This document shows positions 39,344-47,234 of a stretch of DNA of 64,000 bases, piece by piece. Positions within the stretch are counted from its first letter, which is position 1, and each line of letters opens with the position of its first letter. The position numbers were made by a program, and so were the translations under genes. The notes under the pieces are model-generated. The model worked only from the letters and a program-made list of their open reading frames with translations, made no database searches and had not been told where the DNA came from. The stretch comes from Hungatella sp. UBA4396. GTDB lineage: Bacteria > Bacillota > Clostridia > Lachnospirales > Lachnospiraceae. Location of the stretch: positions 5,604-69,603 of the forward strand of contig DGRE01000033.1 in NCBI GenBank assembly GCA_002389905.1, in the 5' to 3' direction.

Positions 39344-39963
39344 TATGCGTACACCTCCTCGATTGCTGCAACAGCAGTCTTGGTAGCAACAACTGTGTTG
39401 TACTTTAAGATATCGTACACGTTGATTGTGTTAACAAATGCAGTCTTTACGGAAGCGATGTTTCTTGCGCTCATCACTGCGTTTGTGCTGTCGTCGCCAA
39501 CAACCACAAGAGCCTTGGATACCTTTAAGTTATTTAATACAGTCTGGAATTTCTTTGTCTTGATCTCATCAAACTTCAAATCATCAACAACGATGAACTT
39601 ATTCTCGTTAACTCTGCTGGTAAGAGCGGATTTAAGAGCAAGTCTTCTCTCCTTCTTGTTGAGTCTGATTGTGTAATCTCTTGGTGCGGGAGCAAATACA
39701 ACTCCGCCGCCTGTCCACTGTGGAGATCTGGTTGAACCCTGTCTTGCATGACCGGTTCCTTTCTGCTTCCACGGTTTTCTTCCGCCGCCGGATACTTCAG
39801 CACGGGTCTTAGCCTTCTGTGTGCCCTGGCGCTTGTTTGCAAGCTGGCTTACGACTGCCAAGTGTACGAGATGCTCATTGACATCTACACCGAACACTGC
39901 ATCGCTTAACTCTAATGTGCCAACTTCTTTACCTTCCATATTGTAAACAGATACGTTTGCCAT
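39343..39963 (-). CDS. rplD: 50S ribosomal protein L4
   Basis: L4 reaches into the peptide tunnel and in several bacteria represses its own S10 operon. The 206-residue protein has the extended loop VSGGGRKPWKQKGTGHARQGSTRSPQ and VVVGDDSTNAVMSARN. Whether it regulates the structured rpsJ leader here is unknown. Confidence 0.98.
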   Translation of the reverse strand: MANVSVYNMEGKEVGTLELSDAVFGVDVNEHLVHLAVVSQLANKRQGTQKAKTRAEVSGGGRKPWKQKGTGHARQGSTRSPQWTGGGVVFAPAPRDYTIRLNKKERRLALKSALTSRVNENKFIVVDDLKFDEIKTKKFQTVLNNLKVSKALVVVGDDSTNAVMSARNIASVKTAFVNTINVYDILKYNTVVATKTAVAAIEEVYA

Positions 39964-39992
39964 CTGTGTGATCCTCCTTTCTTATAAAAGCA

Positions 39993-40628
39993 TTAGTTAG
40001 CTGCTTTTACTGTTTCCTTGATTGTTACTAAAGACTTCTTCGGTCCTGGTACAGCACCCTTAACCAGCAGCAGGTTGTTCTCAGAATCAACCCTTACGAT
40101 TTCGAGGTTCTGGATTGTAACCTTCTTGTTACCCATCTGTCCAGGCATCTTCTTGCCCTTGAATACCTTGCTGGGATCAGAAGCAGCACCGTTGGAACCT
40201 GCATGACGGTGGAACTTGGAACCGTGAGCCATAGGTCCTCTGGACTGTCCGTGTCTCTTAATAGCACCCTGGAAACCTTTACCTTTGGAGATTGCGGTTG
40301 CGTCGATCTTATCGCCTGCAGCGAAGACCTCTGCTTTAATTTCATCTTTTACAGAATACTGATCAGCATTCTCAAGCTTAAACTCTCTGACATATCTTTT
40401 GTAAGATACACCGGCCTTATCAAAATGGCCCTTGATCGGCTTGCTGACAAGTTTTTCTCTCTTATCTACAAAACCCACCTGCACTGCACTGTAACCATCG
40501 TTCTCAACAGTCTTGATCTGTGTTACTACACAGGGACCTGCCTGAAGAACTGTTACCGGAGTCAATACTCCATTTTCATCGAAGATCTGTGTCATTCCGA
40601 CTTTGGTAGCTAATATACCCTTCTTCAT
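39993..40628 (-). CDS. rplC: 50S ribosomal protein L3
   Basis: L3 contacts the peptidyl-transferase centre. The 211-residue protein has ILATKVGMTQIFDENG and the signature KGKGFQGAIKRHGQSRGPMAHGS. Unusually, about 220 bases separate it from rpsJ. Confidence 0.98.
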   Translation of the reverse strand: MKKGILATKVGMTQIFDENGVLTPVTVLQAGPCVVTQIKTVENDGYSAVQVGFVDKREKLVSKPIKGHFDKAGVSYKRYVREFKLENADQYSVKDEIKAEVFAAGDKIDATAISKGKGFQGAIKRHGQSRGPMAHGSKFHRHAGSNGAASDPSKVFKGKKMPGQMGNKKVTIQNLEIVRVDSENNLLLVKGAVPGPKKSLVTIKETVKAAN

Positions 40629-40850
40629 GTTTTTACCTCCTGTTTGTTAATTCTACAGCGGATTGCTTTCGCAATCATCCTAGAACAGTCCAATATATGT
40701 GGAACACTATGACTCCGTTTTTCCGGCAGTATCATGATTGCCTTGCAATCACCATTCACCGTTCATGGAGATGTTGATTCCTTACAGGAAACGTGTTGCT
40801 TCTATATTTAAACCCTTCAGGATATTACCTTGATTCATTGGTGATGAAGC
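40629..40850 (-). promoter_or_regulatory. Structured 222-base spacer between rpsJ and rplC
   Basis: In a very compact operon this gap is exceptional. In the leftward RNA it holds GATTGC-GAAA-GCAATC (40662-40677, a GNRA-capped stem), a second GATTGC/GCAATC pair near 40737-40751, and other short stems. No coding frame with SD and no good promoter was found. A cis-acting RNA for rplC-rplD-rplW and later genes is inferred. Confidence 0.4.
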
Positions 40851-41168
40851 TTATTTGTTCTTCATCTTGATATCGATGTACACACCTGCCGGCATTTCCA
40901 GTCTGGATAATGCATCAACTGTCTTCTGACTTGGTGTAATGATATCAATGAGTCTCTTATGCGTTCTCTGCTCGAACTGCTCTCTGGAATCTTTGTACTT
41001 GTGAACCGCCCTTAAGATGGTTACTATTTCCTTCTTGGTTGGTAACGGCACCGGTCCGCTTACTTTTGATCCTGTCTTTTTTACAGTGTCGATGATCTTG
41101 CCTGCAGACTGATCGATCAGCTGATGATCATACGCTTTTAATGTGATTCTCATTACTTGACTTGCCAT
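40851..41168 (-). CDS. rpsJ: 30S ribosomal protein S10
   Basis: S10 is part of the 30S head and also partners NusB in antitermination. From the ATG at 41168 (AGGAGG 11 bases upstream) it is 105 residues, normal length; an upstream alternative start adds 20 non-conserved residues. It has RITLKAYDHQLIDQSAGKI, PLPTKKEIVTILR and TPSQKTVDALSRLEMPAGV. First gene of the S10 operon. Confidence 0.98.
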   Translation of the reverse strand: MASQVMRITLKAYDHQLIDQSAGKIIDTVKKTGSKVSGPVPLPTKKEIVTILRAVHKYKDSREQFEQRTHKRLIDIITPSQKTVDALSRLEMPAGVYIDIKMKNK

Positions 41169-41207
41169 AAAAAAAGTCGCCTCCTTTTCGCACTTATAAT
41201 AGAAGTA

Positions 41208-41312
41208 CGACAAGCGGTGACTGTACACATTCCCGTGTGTGTCCTATAGAACCACACACTACTATCCGTTTGTATAAATAAACAGAACATTAAGTTGTAC
41301 AGTGACTTGTCG
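41208..41312 (-). promoter_or_regulatory. Long-range stem in the rpsJ leader
   Basis: Positions 41312-41296 (CGACAAGTCACTGTACA) pair with 41227-41208 (TGTACAGTCACCGCTTGTCG) over about 16 base pairs with a small bulge. The enclosed 68 bases contain ACACA-rich hairpins. The leader is about 230 nt from the promoter at 41404-41432, long enough for an autoregulatory RNA. Confidence 0.5.
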
Positions 41313-41403
41313 CCAGTTTCCTAACTTGACATTCGCTCCGCGGAAAACCTGCTTTTACAAGCAGCAACCTCACGCTTCACAGCTATCATGCCACAGCCTT
41401 GAT

Positions 41404-41432
41404 ATAATATCATACTTTCTTTTACATTGCAA
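41404..41432 (-). promoter_or_regulatory. Promoter of the S10-spc superoperon
   Basis: On the minus strand TTGCAA (41432-41427), 17 bases, TATTAT (41409-41404). Confidence 0.7.
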
Positions 41433-41449
41433 GCACTTTTTTTTAAAAT

Positions 41450-41488
41450 AATGGCGTAAAATTTGATTTACTCAAATCTCACGCCATT
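41450..41488 (-). terminator. Terminator after the cell-wall-binding gene
   Basis: AATGGCGTGAGATTTGAGTAAATCAAATTTTACGCCATT forms a stem with 16 paired positions (one G-U) and is followed by a T-rich run. It separates the surface-protein gene from the rpsJ promoter. Confidence 0.8.
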
Positions 41489-41497
41489 GGTCTTTTT

Positions 41498-42850
41498 TTA
41501 GTCCCAGACAGGCTCCACCGGAGATCTGCCTTCCCCTGACGGGGTTTCATCATCCACCTTTAACAGGTTTCCGTTGCTTCCGGTTTTATACTTTACGCCT
41601 TCCGCATTCTTTACAGTCGTTCCCTTTGCCACTTTTCCAGAGGAGTTGACCACGTAGTCAGTGGTGGTGCTTCCTGTGGGAATGGCAATGACTTCGTATT
41701 TGCTGCCATCCTCAGCTCTCTGAAGCTTACCCATATAATACAGGTAGCCATCCTTAACTCCTGTATAGCCACGGCCGCTGTCGCTGAAATAATAAGTTTC
41801 TTCGCTGCCGTCTCCTTCGATCACCTTGATCTTGCCCTTTTGCATGGAGCTGGTCTTCTTGTCTCCAAAATAATAAGCCGTAAACTCGGAGCCGTTTCCG
41901 ATCCTAACCTTCTGGAGTCCGTATACAGGATTTCCAAGATCGTTGAACAAATATGTCTTATCATTAATCCTTGTCAAATGCTGGGTGCTGGCTTCTCCAT
42001 CCTTAGGGCCGGTCTTTGGAACACCGGAGTTGGAGAAATAAAACCATTCTACATTTTCTTCATAGCCGGATAAGTCATGGGGAGGCTCTACGGAATACCA
42101 GCCTACTCTCAGCTTTCCGTTGTTGTCATAATACTTATAATTTTGGATCTCATAATCCGCATTGTCAATGCCTACATTCTTCCAGCCGGTCTGAAGAGCA
42201 CCTTCTGAATCAAAGCAGTAAGAGATTCCGTCAATCTTATAGGCTGCAAACTCGCCGGACATGTTCTTTGGAACATACTTCTTTCCGCTCTCGCCAAAAT
42301 AATACCAGAACTTTCCATCGTCAGTGTCTCCGGGTGCTACTTTGTCCGGGTCATAATCGCTGTCCGATGAAAAAAGCTTCTGCCAGCCTGTGCGCATGGC
42401 GCCATCCGTACCGCAGTAATACATATCATCCAGTACCCAGCCCGTCTGCATCTCGCCGTTGGAATCAAAATAATACCACTTGTTGTTGATCTTGGACCAG
42501 TTGTCCATGACAGCCTTTCCGCTGCTTCCGAAATAATACCATTTAAGCTGGCCGTTTCCTGAATCCTGGAACTTCATCCACTTGTCAGTCACCAGAATGC
42601 CGTTGGAGTCCGTATAATATGTATTTTCTATCCAACTGTTTACCGCCATCTCGCCATAGCTGTTCAGATAGCGCCAAAGGTTGTCCGCACCCTTTTTCCA
42701 GACATTGGTGACTTTACTTCCGTCTGCATCATAATAAACCCAGGTATTTCCTGACTGAGCCCAGCCTTCCGCGGCCTGGGCGTCTATCGATGCAGTACCC
42801 ATAGCCAGCATGGCGGAGACAGCCAGCACAATGAGACCTTTTCTTTTCAT
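41498..42850 (-). CDS. Secreted cell-wall-binding-repeat protein (third paralogue)
   Basis: A 450-residue exported protein. The ATG at 42850 has GGAG seven bases upstream and starts a signal peptide (KRKGLIVLAVSAMLAMG, cleaved near AQAAE); a longer frame to 42919 is not supported. Almost the whole mature part (about 28-430) is made of CW_binding_1-like repeats of about 20-35 residues with the W-x-Y-Y/F pattern, such as WSKINNKWYYFDSNGEM. Unlike the pair at 22097-24360 it has no separate N-terminal beta domain. Wall attachment with an unknown partner is likely. Confidence 0.86.
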   Translation of the reverse strand: MKRKGLIVLAVSAMLAMGTASIDAQAAEGWAQSGNTWVYYDADGSKVTNVWKKGADNLWRYLNSYGEMAVNSWIENTYYTDSNGILVTDKWMKFQDSGNGQLKWYYFGSSGKAVMDNWSKINNKWYYFDSNGEMQTGWVLDDMYYCGTDGAMRTGWQKLFSSDSDYDPDKVAPGDTDDGKFWYYFGESGKKYVPKNMSGEFAAYKIDGISYCFDSEGALQTGWKNVGIDNADYEIQNYKYYDNNGKLRVGWYSVEPPHDLSGYEENVEWFYFSNSGVPKTGPKDGEASTQHLTRINDKTYLFNDLGNPVYGLQKVRIGNGSEFTAYYFGDKKTSSMQKGKIKVIEGDGSEETYYFSDSGRGYTGVKDGYLYYMGKLQRAEDGSKYEVIAIPTGSTTTDYVVNSSGKVAKGTTVKNAEGVKYKTGSNGNLLKVDDETPSGEGRSPVEPVWD

Positions 42851-42991
42851 TCCTTCACTCCTTACAGGGATTTCCTTTTTGTCTTTCTTTATTTTAGCAA
42901 TTATTTTCCAATTATTCAACTGTTTTAATCTTTCGATTCTATTACGAAATTATTTCTCCCTGTTATGGATAAGTCTTTTTCTTCTATATAT

Positions 42992-43023
42992 AAAAGCGGG
43001 CATTGTAAATCACGCCCGCTTTT
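42992..43023 (-). terminator. Terminator of the Cys-rich peptide gene
   Basis: AAAAGCGGGC and GCCCGCTTTT pair perfectly over 10 bp with a 12-base loop, starting about 9 bases after the Cys-rich stop codon on the minus strand. Confidence 0.8.
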
Positions 43024-43031
43024 ACTCATTT

Positions 43032-43187
43032 TTACCAGTTACAGCGGCGGCAGCAGCAATTCCTTCTGCACCTGCAGCACCCTCGGTTACAACACCGCCT
43101 GCAGCAGCCTCCTCCGTTAATTCCCCAGTTACACCAATAATTACAGCCGCAGGTTCCGGCAGAAAATCCTATACGAAAACAACACAT
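43032..43187 (-). CDS. 51-residue Cys/Arg-rich peptide (16 cysteines), novel
   Basis: I do not recognise this peptide. It reads MCCFRIGFSAGTCGC, then NYWCNWGINGGG, then a dense tail with CCRRCC, CCRCRRN, CCCRRC and a final NW, then TAA. Cys is 16 of 51 residues (C2, 3, 13, 15, 19, 28, 29, 32, 33, 37, 38, 40, 44, 45, 46, 49); Arg, Asn and Gly make up most of the rest. There is no signal peptide. The ATG at 43187 has GAGGTG eight bases upstream; another in-frame ATG at 43202 lacks an SD. A -10 box precedes it and a terminator follows, so it is a stand-alone gene between flagellin and a wall-binding protein. Metal binding, a spore-coat component, or a modified-peptide precursor are all possible; no maturation enzyme is nearby. 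The repeated TGC codons leave some chance of an artefact. Confidence 0.6.
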   Translation of the reverse strand: MCCFRIGFSAGTCGCNYWCNWGINGGGCCRRCCNRGCCRCRRNCCCRRCNW

Positions 43188-43210
43188 AGCTTCACACCTC
43201 ATCAATTAGA

Positions 43211-43216
43211 ATTATA
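43211..43216 (-). promoter_or_regulatory. -10 box of the Cys-rich peptide gene
   Basis: TATAAT on the minus strand, about 24 bases before the likely start codon. A TTGTCT lies 20 bases upstream, longer than ideal spacing; overlapping TATA-like hexamers give alternatives. Confidence 0.45.
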
Positions 43217-43260
43217 CTATATTATATAGGACACATAGACAAGGCGTGATTTTCTTAAAA

Positions 43261-43302
43261 AGACACCGCGTATCAGCTTACAATGCCCGATGCGCGGTGT
43301 CT
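43261..43302 (-). terminator. Terminator after the flagellin gene
   Basis: AGACACCGCG and CGCGGTGTCT pair perfectly (10 bp), with a 22-base loop that can pair further, followed by TTTTT on the minus strand. It isolates flagellin from the Cys-rich gene. Confidence 0.8.
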
Positions 43303-43386
43303 AAAAATCATATCTTCATTTCACATATTTCCAAAACCAGTCGATTCTTATCCCAAAGATTCAAATTGCCTGATAAAGGCAGGCAA

Positions 43387-44787
43387 TTACCTCAGTAATT
43401 CTATGATATGCTGAGGGAACTGGTTCGCTTGTGCCATCATTGCCTGTGCAGTCTGGGTGAGAATATTATTTTTTACAAATGCCGCCATCTCTCTGGCCAT
43501 ATCCAAATCGCGGATAGCCGATTCAGATGCCTGAAGATTTTCAGAAGTGACGCCGTTACTTCTCATAGTAGCTTCAAGTCTGTTTTTCTTAGCACCAAAA
43601 TTTGAACGGTACCGGGATACCAGCCCCCTTGCCTCGTCAAGAAATTCAATTGCTTCCTGTGATTCTTCAATACTGCTGACCGCTGTCTCGTCTATCCCAA
43701 GTGCTGATGTTTGAACGTCACACAACTCAATGTACAAACCATCTTCAGCACCTAATCCACTCTTAATCCAAACATCTATTGTTTTTTCCACCAGATCCCA
43801 GTCCTCATAATGAACAGTCAATCCACTGTCAATAGGCGTACCGCCTACATTAAGCTCCATGTGCATAAAATAATGCCCAAATCCATTGTCAGGTATGGCG
43901 GAACATCCACCCATATTTAATCCGGCTCCCGGAGGATCAATGAATTCAAACGAAATCCTGCCTTCCGGTGTAATACTCCCCTGGACTTCAAAGCCATAAC
44001 CGTTTTCAAGAAATCCCCGTTCCATGGCGGAAGCAATGCGTTTTGCAAAATATTCTGCGTTATCAGGGTCAACAGTGCCATCTGCATTATAGAGATCCTG
44101 ACGCAGAAAGTCCTGAAAGCTTTTGTAAGGATATTCTGCTGTTCCATCTTCCTCTAAAATGTAGCGTTCAATGTTAAAATTAACTTCCTTATAATTTCCT
44201 GAACCATCGGTAAAATAGTAAGTCTGGCAGCTTTGGTTGTCATCGACTGTAAATGTAGAATTCTTTAATATAGAAGCGTATGATTCCAAGGGACTTTCGC
44301 TTTCATAAAGACTATAAAGCATTAATGGCATATCTCCTTCAGAGACTTTTTCCAATTCATACTGAAATTTTGGAACACTTAATAATGTTATACCATTATA
44401 GTTTGTGCTTTCTGCAATTCGGTCAATCTCATCTTTCAACGTCTGATATTCTTGATTGATCAGAGAGCGGTCTTCATCCTGATAAATGCCGTTTGACGAT
44501 TGAAACGCAAGTTCTCCCATACGCTGTAAAATAGCATGAATCTCATTCAGACCGCCATCTGCAGCCTGTGTGAGGTCAATTCCTTCCGAGATATTCTGCA
44601 GCCCTCTATCCAAAGCGCAGATCATAGCTCTCATCTTTTCAGAAACAGCAAGCCCTGAGGCATCATCAGAGGCACGATTAATCCGAAGACCCGATGAGAG
44701 CTTCTCAAGGTTTTTGGCGGCTTTGCCCTTGTTAACGCCGGCATTTCTCAAAGCATTAGAAGCTGGCAGGTTATTGCGTAAAATCAC
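43387..44787 (-). CDS. Orphan flagellin with large variable middle domain
   Basis: A 466-residue flagellin that would polymerise into a filament after export by a flagellar system. The N-terminal D0/D1 region (about 1-140) has NLEKLSSGLRINRASDDASGLAVSEKM and the C-terminal one (about 385-466) ends TQTAQAMMAQANQFPQHIIELLR. The middle 240 residues are unusual and acidic. In the stretch matching the TLR5 site, LQRMGELAFQS has Gly where canonical flagellin has Arg (LQRxRELAVQ). Three Cys residues are present, rare for flagellin. It starts at a GTG with GGGAGG nine bases upstream. No other motility gene is in the window. Confidence 0.9.
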   Translation of the reverse strand: MILRNNLPASNALRNAGVNKGKAAKNLEKLSSGLRINRASDDASGLAVSEKMRAMICALDRGLQNISEGIDLTQAADGGLNEIHAILQRMGELAFQSSNGIYQDEDRSLINQEYQTLKDEIDRIAESTNYNGITLLSVPKFQYELEKVSEGDMPLMLYSLYESESPLESYASILKNSTFTVDDNQSCQTYYFTDGSGNYKEVNFNIERYILEEDGTAEYPYKSFQDFLRQDLYNADGTVDPDNAEYFAKRIASAMERGFLENGYGFEVQGSITPEGRISFEFIDPPGAGLNMGGCSAIPDNGFGHYFMHMELNVGGTPIDSGLTVHYEDWDLVEKTIDVWIKSGLGAEDGLYIELCDVQTSALGIDETAVSSIEESQEAIEFLDEARGLVSRYRSNFGAKKNRLEATMRSNGVTSENLQASESAIRDLDMAREMAAFVKNNILTQTAQAMMAQANQFPQHIIELLR

Positions 44788-44907
44788 AGCATTTATCCTC
44801 CCTTGTAAACTTAATATTCTATCTTTACTTTATATAATCTATCCATGTATTGACTATTGAAAATAAATCGGACTTTCCTCTTATATCATTCAATGATATG
44901 CACTTCA

Positions 44908-44936
44908 ATTATAACACACCTGGTATGGTATCTCAA
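44908..44936 (-). promoter_or_regulatory. Sigma-A promoter of flagellin
   Basis: On the minus strand TTGAGA (44936-44931), 17 bases, TATAAT (44913-44908). It is a housekeeping-type promoter; I see no sigma-28 (TAAA...GCCGATAA) site, which is unusual for a flagellin gene. Confidence 0.7.
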
Positions 44937-45014
44937 CATGTGACAAATAATGATACAAATTTATATTTGTTGGAACACCCACCCAGGAGTAATTTCAGGG
45001 GAAAATAACAGCAG

Positions 45015-45043
45015 TTGACGCTCCCCTCTCTATCCAGTATAAT
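45015..45043 (+). promoter_or_regulatory. Promoter of the methyltransferase gene
   Basis: TTGACG (45015-45020), 17 bases, TATAAT (45038-45043) on the plus strand. Confidence 0.8.
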
Positions 45044-45114
45044 TGAGGAAGTTCAATCAGCCCCGCCCCATAAGCGGACAAGCTGACAGGAAGTAAAAGA
45101 AAGGACAACACCAT

Positions 45115-45981
45115 ATGTGGATTGCAGACAACTGGAAAGATTATGAAGTAATAGATTGTTCAGAAGGAGAAAAACTGGAGCGATGGGGGAAATATATCCT
45201 TGTGCGTCCTGATCCCCAGGTCATCTGGTCCACTCCCAAGACAGAAGCGGGCTGGAAAAAGATGAACGGCCATTATCACAGAAGCGCAAAGGGAGGGGGA
45301 GAATGGGAATTTTTCAATCTTCCGGAGCAGTGGAGCATCAACTACAAGGAACTGACCTTCCAGTTAAAGCCCTTCAGCTTTAAGCACACCGGAATCTTCC
45401 CGGAGCAGGCGGCAAACTGGGACTGGTTCAGTGAAAAGATCAAGCAGGCAGGAAGGCCCATCAAGGTTCTTAATCTCTTTGCCTACACCGGGGGAGCCAC
45501 ATTGGCTGCAGCAAAGGCAGGAGCTTCAGTCACCCATGTGGACGCCTCCAAGGGAATGGTAGGCTGGGCCAAGGAAAATGCCCGTTCCTCCAATCTGGAA
45601 TCTGCCCCCATCCGCTGGATCGTAGATGACTGTGTAAAGTTCGTGGAAAGGGAAATCCGCAGGGGAAGCCGTTATGATGCCATCATCATGGACCCGCCTT
45701 CTTATGGCAGAGGGCCAAAAGGGGAAATCTGGAAGATCGAAGATTCCATTCACCCCTTTGTCAGCTTATGTGCCCAGCTTTTATCCCCTGAGCCTTTATT
45801 TTTCCTCATTAATTCCTATACCACCGGCCTGGCTCCCTCCGTATTGTCCTACATGATTTCCATTGAAGTGGGAAAAAAATTCGGCGGCACTGTCCAGGCC
45901 CAGGAGGTAGGCCTTCCTGTTACAAACACAGGCCTTATCCTCCCATGCGGGGCATCGGGCAGATGGTGGGCAGAGTCTTAA
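45115..45981 (+). CDS. Class I SAM-dependent methyltransferase (rRNA large-subunit type)
   Basis: A 288-residue methyltransferase. The SAM-binding motif I is VLNLFAYTGGATLAAAKAG (about 118-136), the acidic motif II VTHVDASKGMVGWAKENA, and the catalytic motif is IIMDPPSYGRGPKGE (about 190-204), as in RlmI/RlmK-type cytosine or guanine rRNA methyltransferases. The N-terminal 100 residues replace the PUA domain with an OB-like part containing PFSFKHTGIFPEQAANW. It is monocistronic on the plus strand with a strong promoter. The modified position is unknown. Confidence 0.85.
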   Translation: MWIADNWKDYEVIDCSEGEKLERWGKYILVRPDPQVIWSTPKTEAGWKKMNGHYHRSAKGGGEWEFFNLPEQWSINYKELTFQLKPFSFKHTGIFPEQAANWDWFSEKIKQAGRPIKVLNLFAYTGGATLAAAKAGASVTHVDASKGMVGWAKENARSSNLESAPIRWIVDDCVKFVEREIRRGSRYDAIIMDPPSYGRGPKGEIWKIEDSIHPFVSLCAQLLSPEPLFFLINSYTTGLAPSVLSYMISIEVGKKFGGTVQAQEVGLPVTNTGLILPCGASGRWWAES

Positions 45982-45987
45982 GGTCCT

Positions 45988-47025
45988 TTACCGGCCTCCG
46001 TTTACCACCTGCCATAAGGGCGGCAAAAGCCACCTCAACAGCCGTCCTGCCTGGTAGCTTAAAACCACACATAAGACCGGCATAAAAAGAAACAGCAAAA
46101 AGGGAATGGCCGGAACAGACGGGAGCAGCAATGCTCCCGTTTTGTTAACCAGTCTCACGATGGCAAAGTGAGCTGCATACAGAAAAAAATTCTGTTTCAT
46201 CCAGTCTTTGGCTTCTATAAGGAGCCCTTCGGGAGCGAGGAGCCATAGGCCCGTCGGGGTTAAAAGGCGAAAGCATACAGCAGATGCCGCCATTTCTCCC
46301 TTTAATCTTCCCGGAAAATCAAATCCGTATAAAAAGATGGCGGCCGCAAGAAGGGCGGCGCCTGCGTAAAACCGGCCTCTATTCCACTTCCCTTCTGCAA
46401 CCTGTTTTCCATGAATGGCGGCAAAAGCTCCGAAAGAATAATAAAGGAGGGCATCCAGATTTAAAAACGGCAAATATCCTCCCATATAGATAGCTGCAAA
46501 AATCCCCCCTAAAAATAAGCATCCAAGCTGCCAGGTTTTCATCATCATATAAATGAGGGGAGCCAGAAGGATCAGCAGAATCAATTGGTGCAAATACCAG
46601 AATACATAATTATAAGTATAATTGAGAACAGCATCCCAGGCTCCTGAAAGGGAAAAAGGCACCTTACCTTTTCCGATCACCTCGGACAAATAAGGAATAC
46701 GGCTTCCCACCACATATCCCAGGTAGTAAAGGAGATTCCATACTACATAGGGAACCAGCACACTTTTCATTCTGGATTTCCATTTCACCAGAAGCTTTTC
46801 TATGGTAAATCCCCGGAAAAAGAGATAAGAGGAAATCAGAAAGAACCCAGGCACAGCAATCTGGGACGCTGTATTTCCCAAAAGCCTTTCCAGCCAGTCC
46901 ATCTGATATCCCAGCCTTGTGCTGCCCAGAAAAAGCACTGCATTGTAGGAATGGACCCATATGACCAAAAGACTGTAAAAAAATGTAAACCAGATGATTT
47001 TATTACGAAACTGTATTTCTTCCAT
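45988..47025 (-). CDS. Membrane acyltransferase (acyltransferase-3 family)
   Basis: A 345-residue integral membrane protein with about ten hydrophobic segments. It fits the AT3 family that O-acetylates surface glycans or peptidoglycan: the early WVHSYNAVLF with a His in TM1, then PGFFLISSYLFFRGF, and FWYLHQLILLILLAPLIY with its His. The ATG at 47025 has AGGAGGG upstream and is preferred over 47058. It is convergent with the methyltransferase (6-base gap) and divergent from the subtilase. The acceptor is unknown. Confidence 0.82.
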   Translation of the reverse strand: MEEIQFRNKIIWFTFFYSLLVIWVHSYNAVLFLGSTRLGYQMDWLERLLGNTASQIAVPGFFLISSYLFFRGFTIEKLLVKWKSRMKSVLVPYVVWNLLYYLGYVVGSRIPYLSEVIGKGKVPFSLSGAWDAVLNYTYNYVFWYLHQLILLILLAPLIYMMMKTWQLGCLFLGGIFAAIYMGGYLPFLNLDALLYYSFGAFAAIHGKQVAEGKWNRGRFYAGAALLAAAIFLYGFDFPGRLKGEMAASAVCFRLLTPTGLWLLAPEGLLIEAKDWMKQNFFLYAAHFAIVRLVNKTGALLLPSVPAIPFLLFLFMPVLCVVLSYQAGRLLRWLLPPLWQVVNGGR

Positions 47026-47048
47026 AAGGCCCTCCTTTCTCCTCATAC

Positions 47049-47078
47049 ATTTTATCACAGGGAAAGATCCTTTATCAA
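47049..47078 (-). promoter_or_regulatory. Promoter of the acyltransferase gene
   Basis: On the minus strand TTGATA (47078-47073), 18 bases, TAAAAT (47054-47049). Confidence 0.55.
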
Positions 47079-47183
47079 ATCATTTTCCGGGTCTTTGCCT
47101 GGAAATAAAAACTTTCAGCAAAATACCGTAAAAATTAAAATATTTTTCACATATTTTTTCATCTTCTCTCGTAGGGTTTATGG

Positions 47184-47189
47184 TATAAT
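47184..47189 (+). promoter_or_regulatory. Extended -10 promoter of the subtilase gene
   Basis: TATGGTATAAT: a perfect TATAAT preceded by the TGn extended -10 element. The -35 region is weak, consistent with an extended -10 promoter. Confidence 0.6.
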
Positions 47190-47234
47190 AGGAGCAATCT
47201 TCACCATTGATTTCCAATTAAGGAGAAAATAACC

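Larger units (their letters stand above)
44788..45114. other. Divergent intergenic region, flagellin / methyltransferase
   Basis: It holds the leftward flagellin promoter, an ATATCATT-C-AATGATAT palindrome in the flagellin leader (44883-44899) and the rightward methyltransferase promoter. Nothing else is seen. Confidence 0.6.

Noticed and set aside
43032..43187. The Cys-rich peptide as a SCIFF-type radical SAM substrate
   Set aside because: The Cys spacing and the Arg-rich composition do not fit the six-Cys SCIFF pattern, and no radical SAM maturase is nearby.
42810..43229. Plus-strand frame with Ala/Pro/Thr-rich sequence
   Set aside because: It is the complement of the Cys-rich gene and of the start of the wall-binding gene. 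Its Ala runs come from GCA repeats, and it has no ribosome site or promoter.
44788..44960. Sigma-28 promoter for flagellin
   Set aside because: No TAAA-15/16-GCCGATAA-like site was found; a sigma-A promoter explains the gene.
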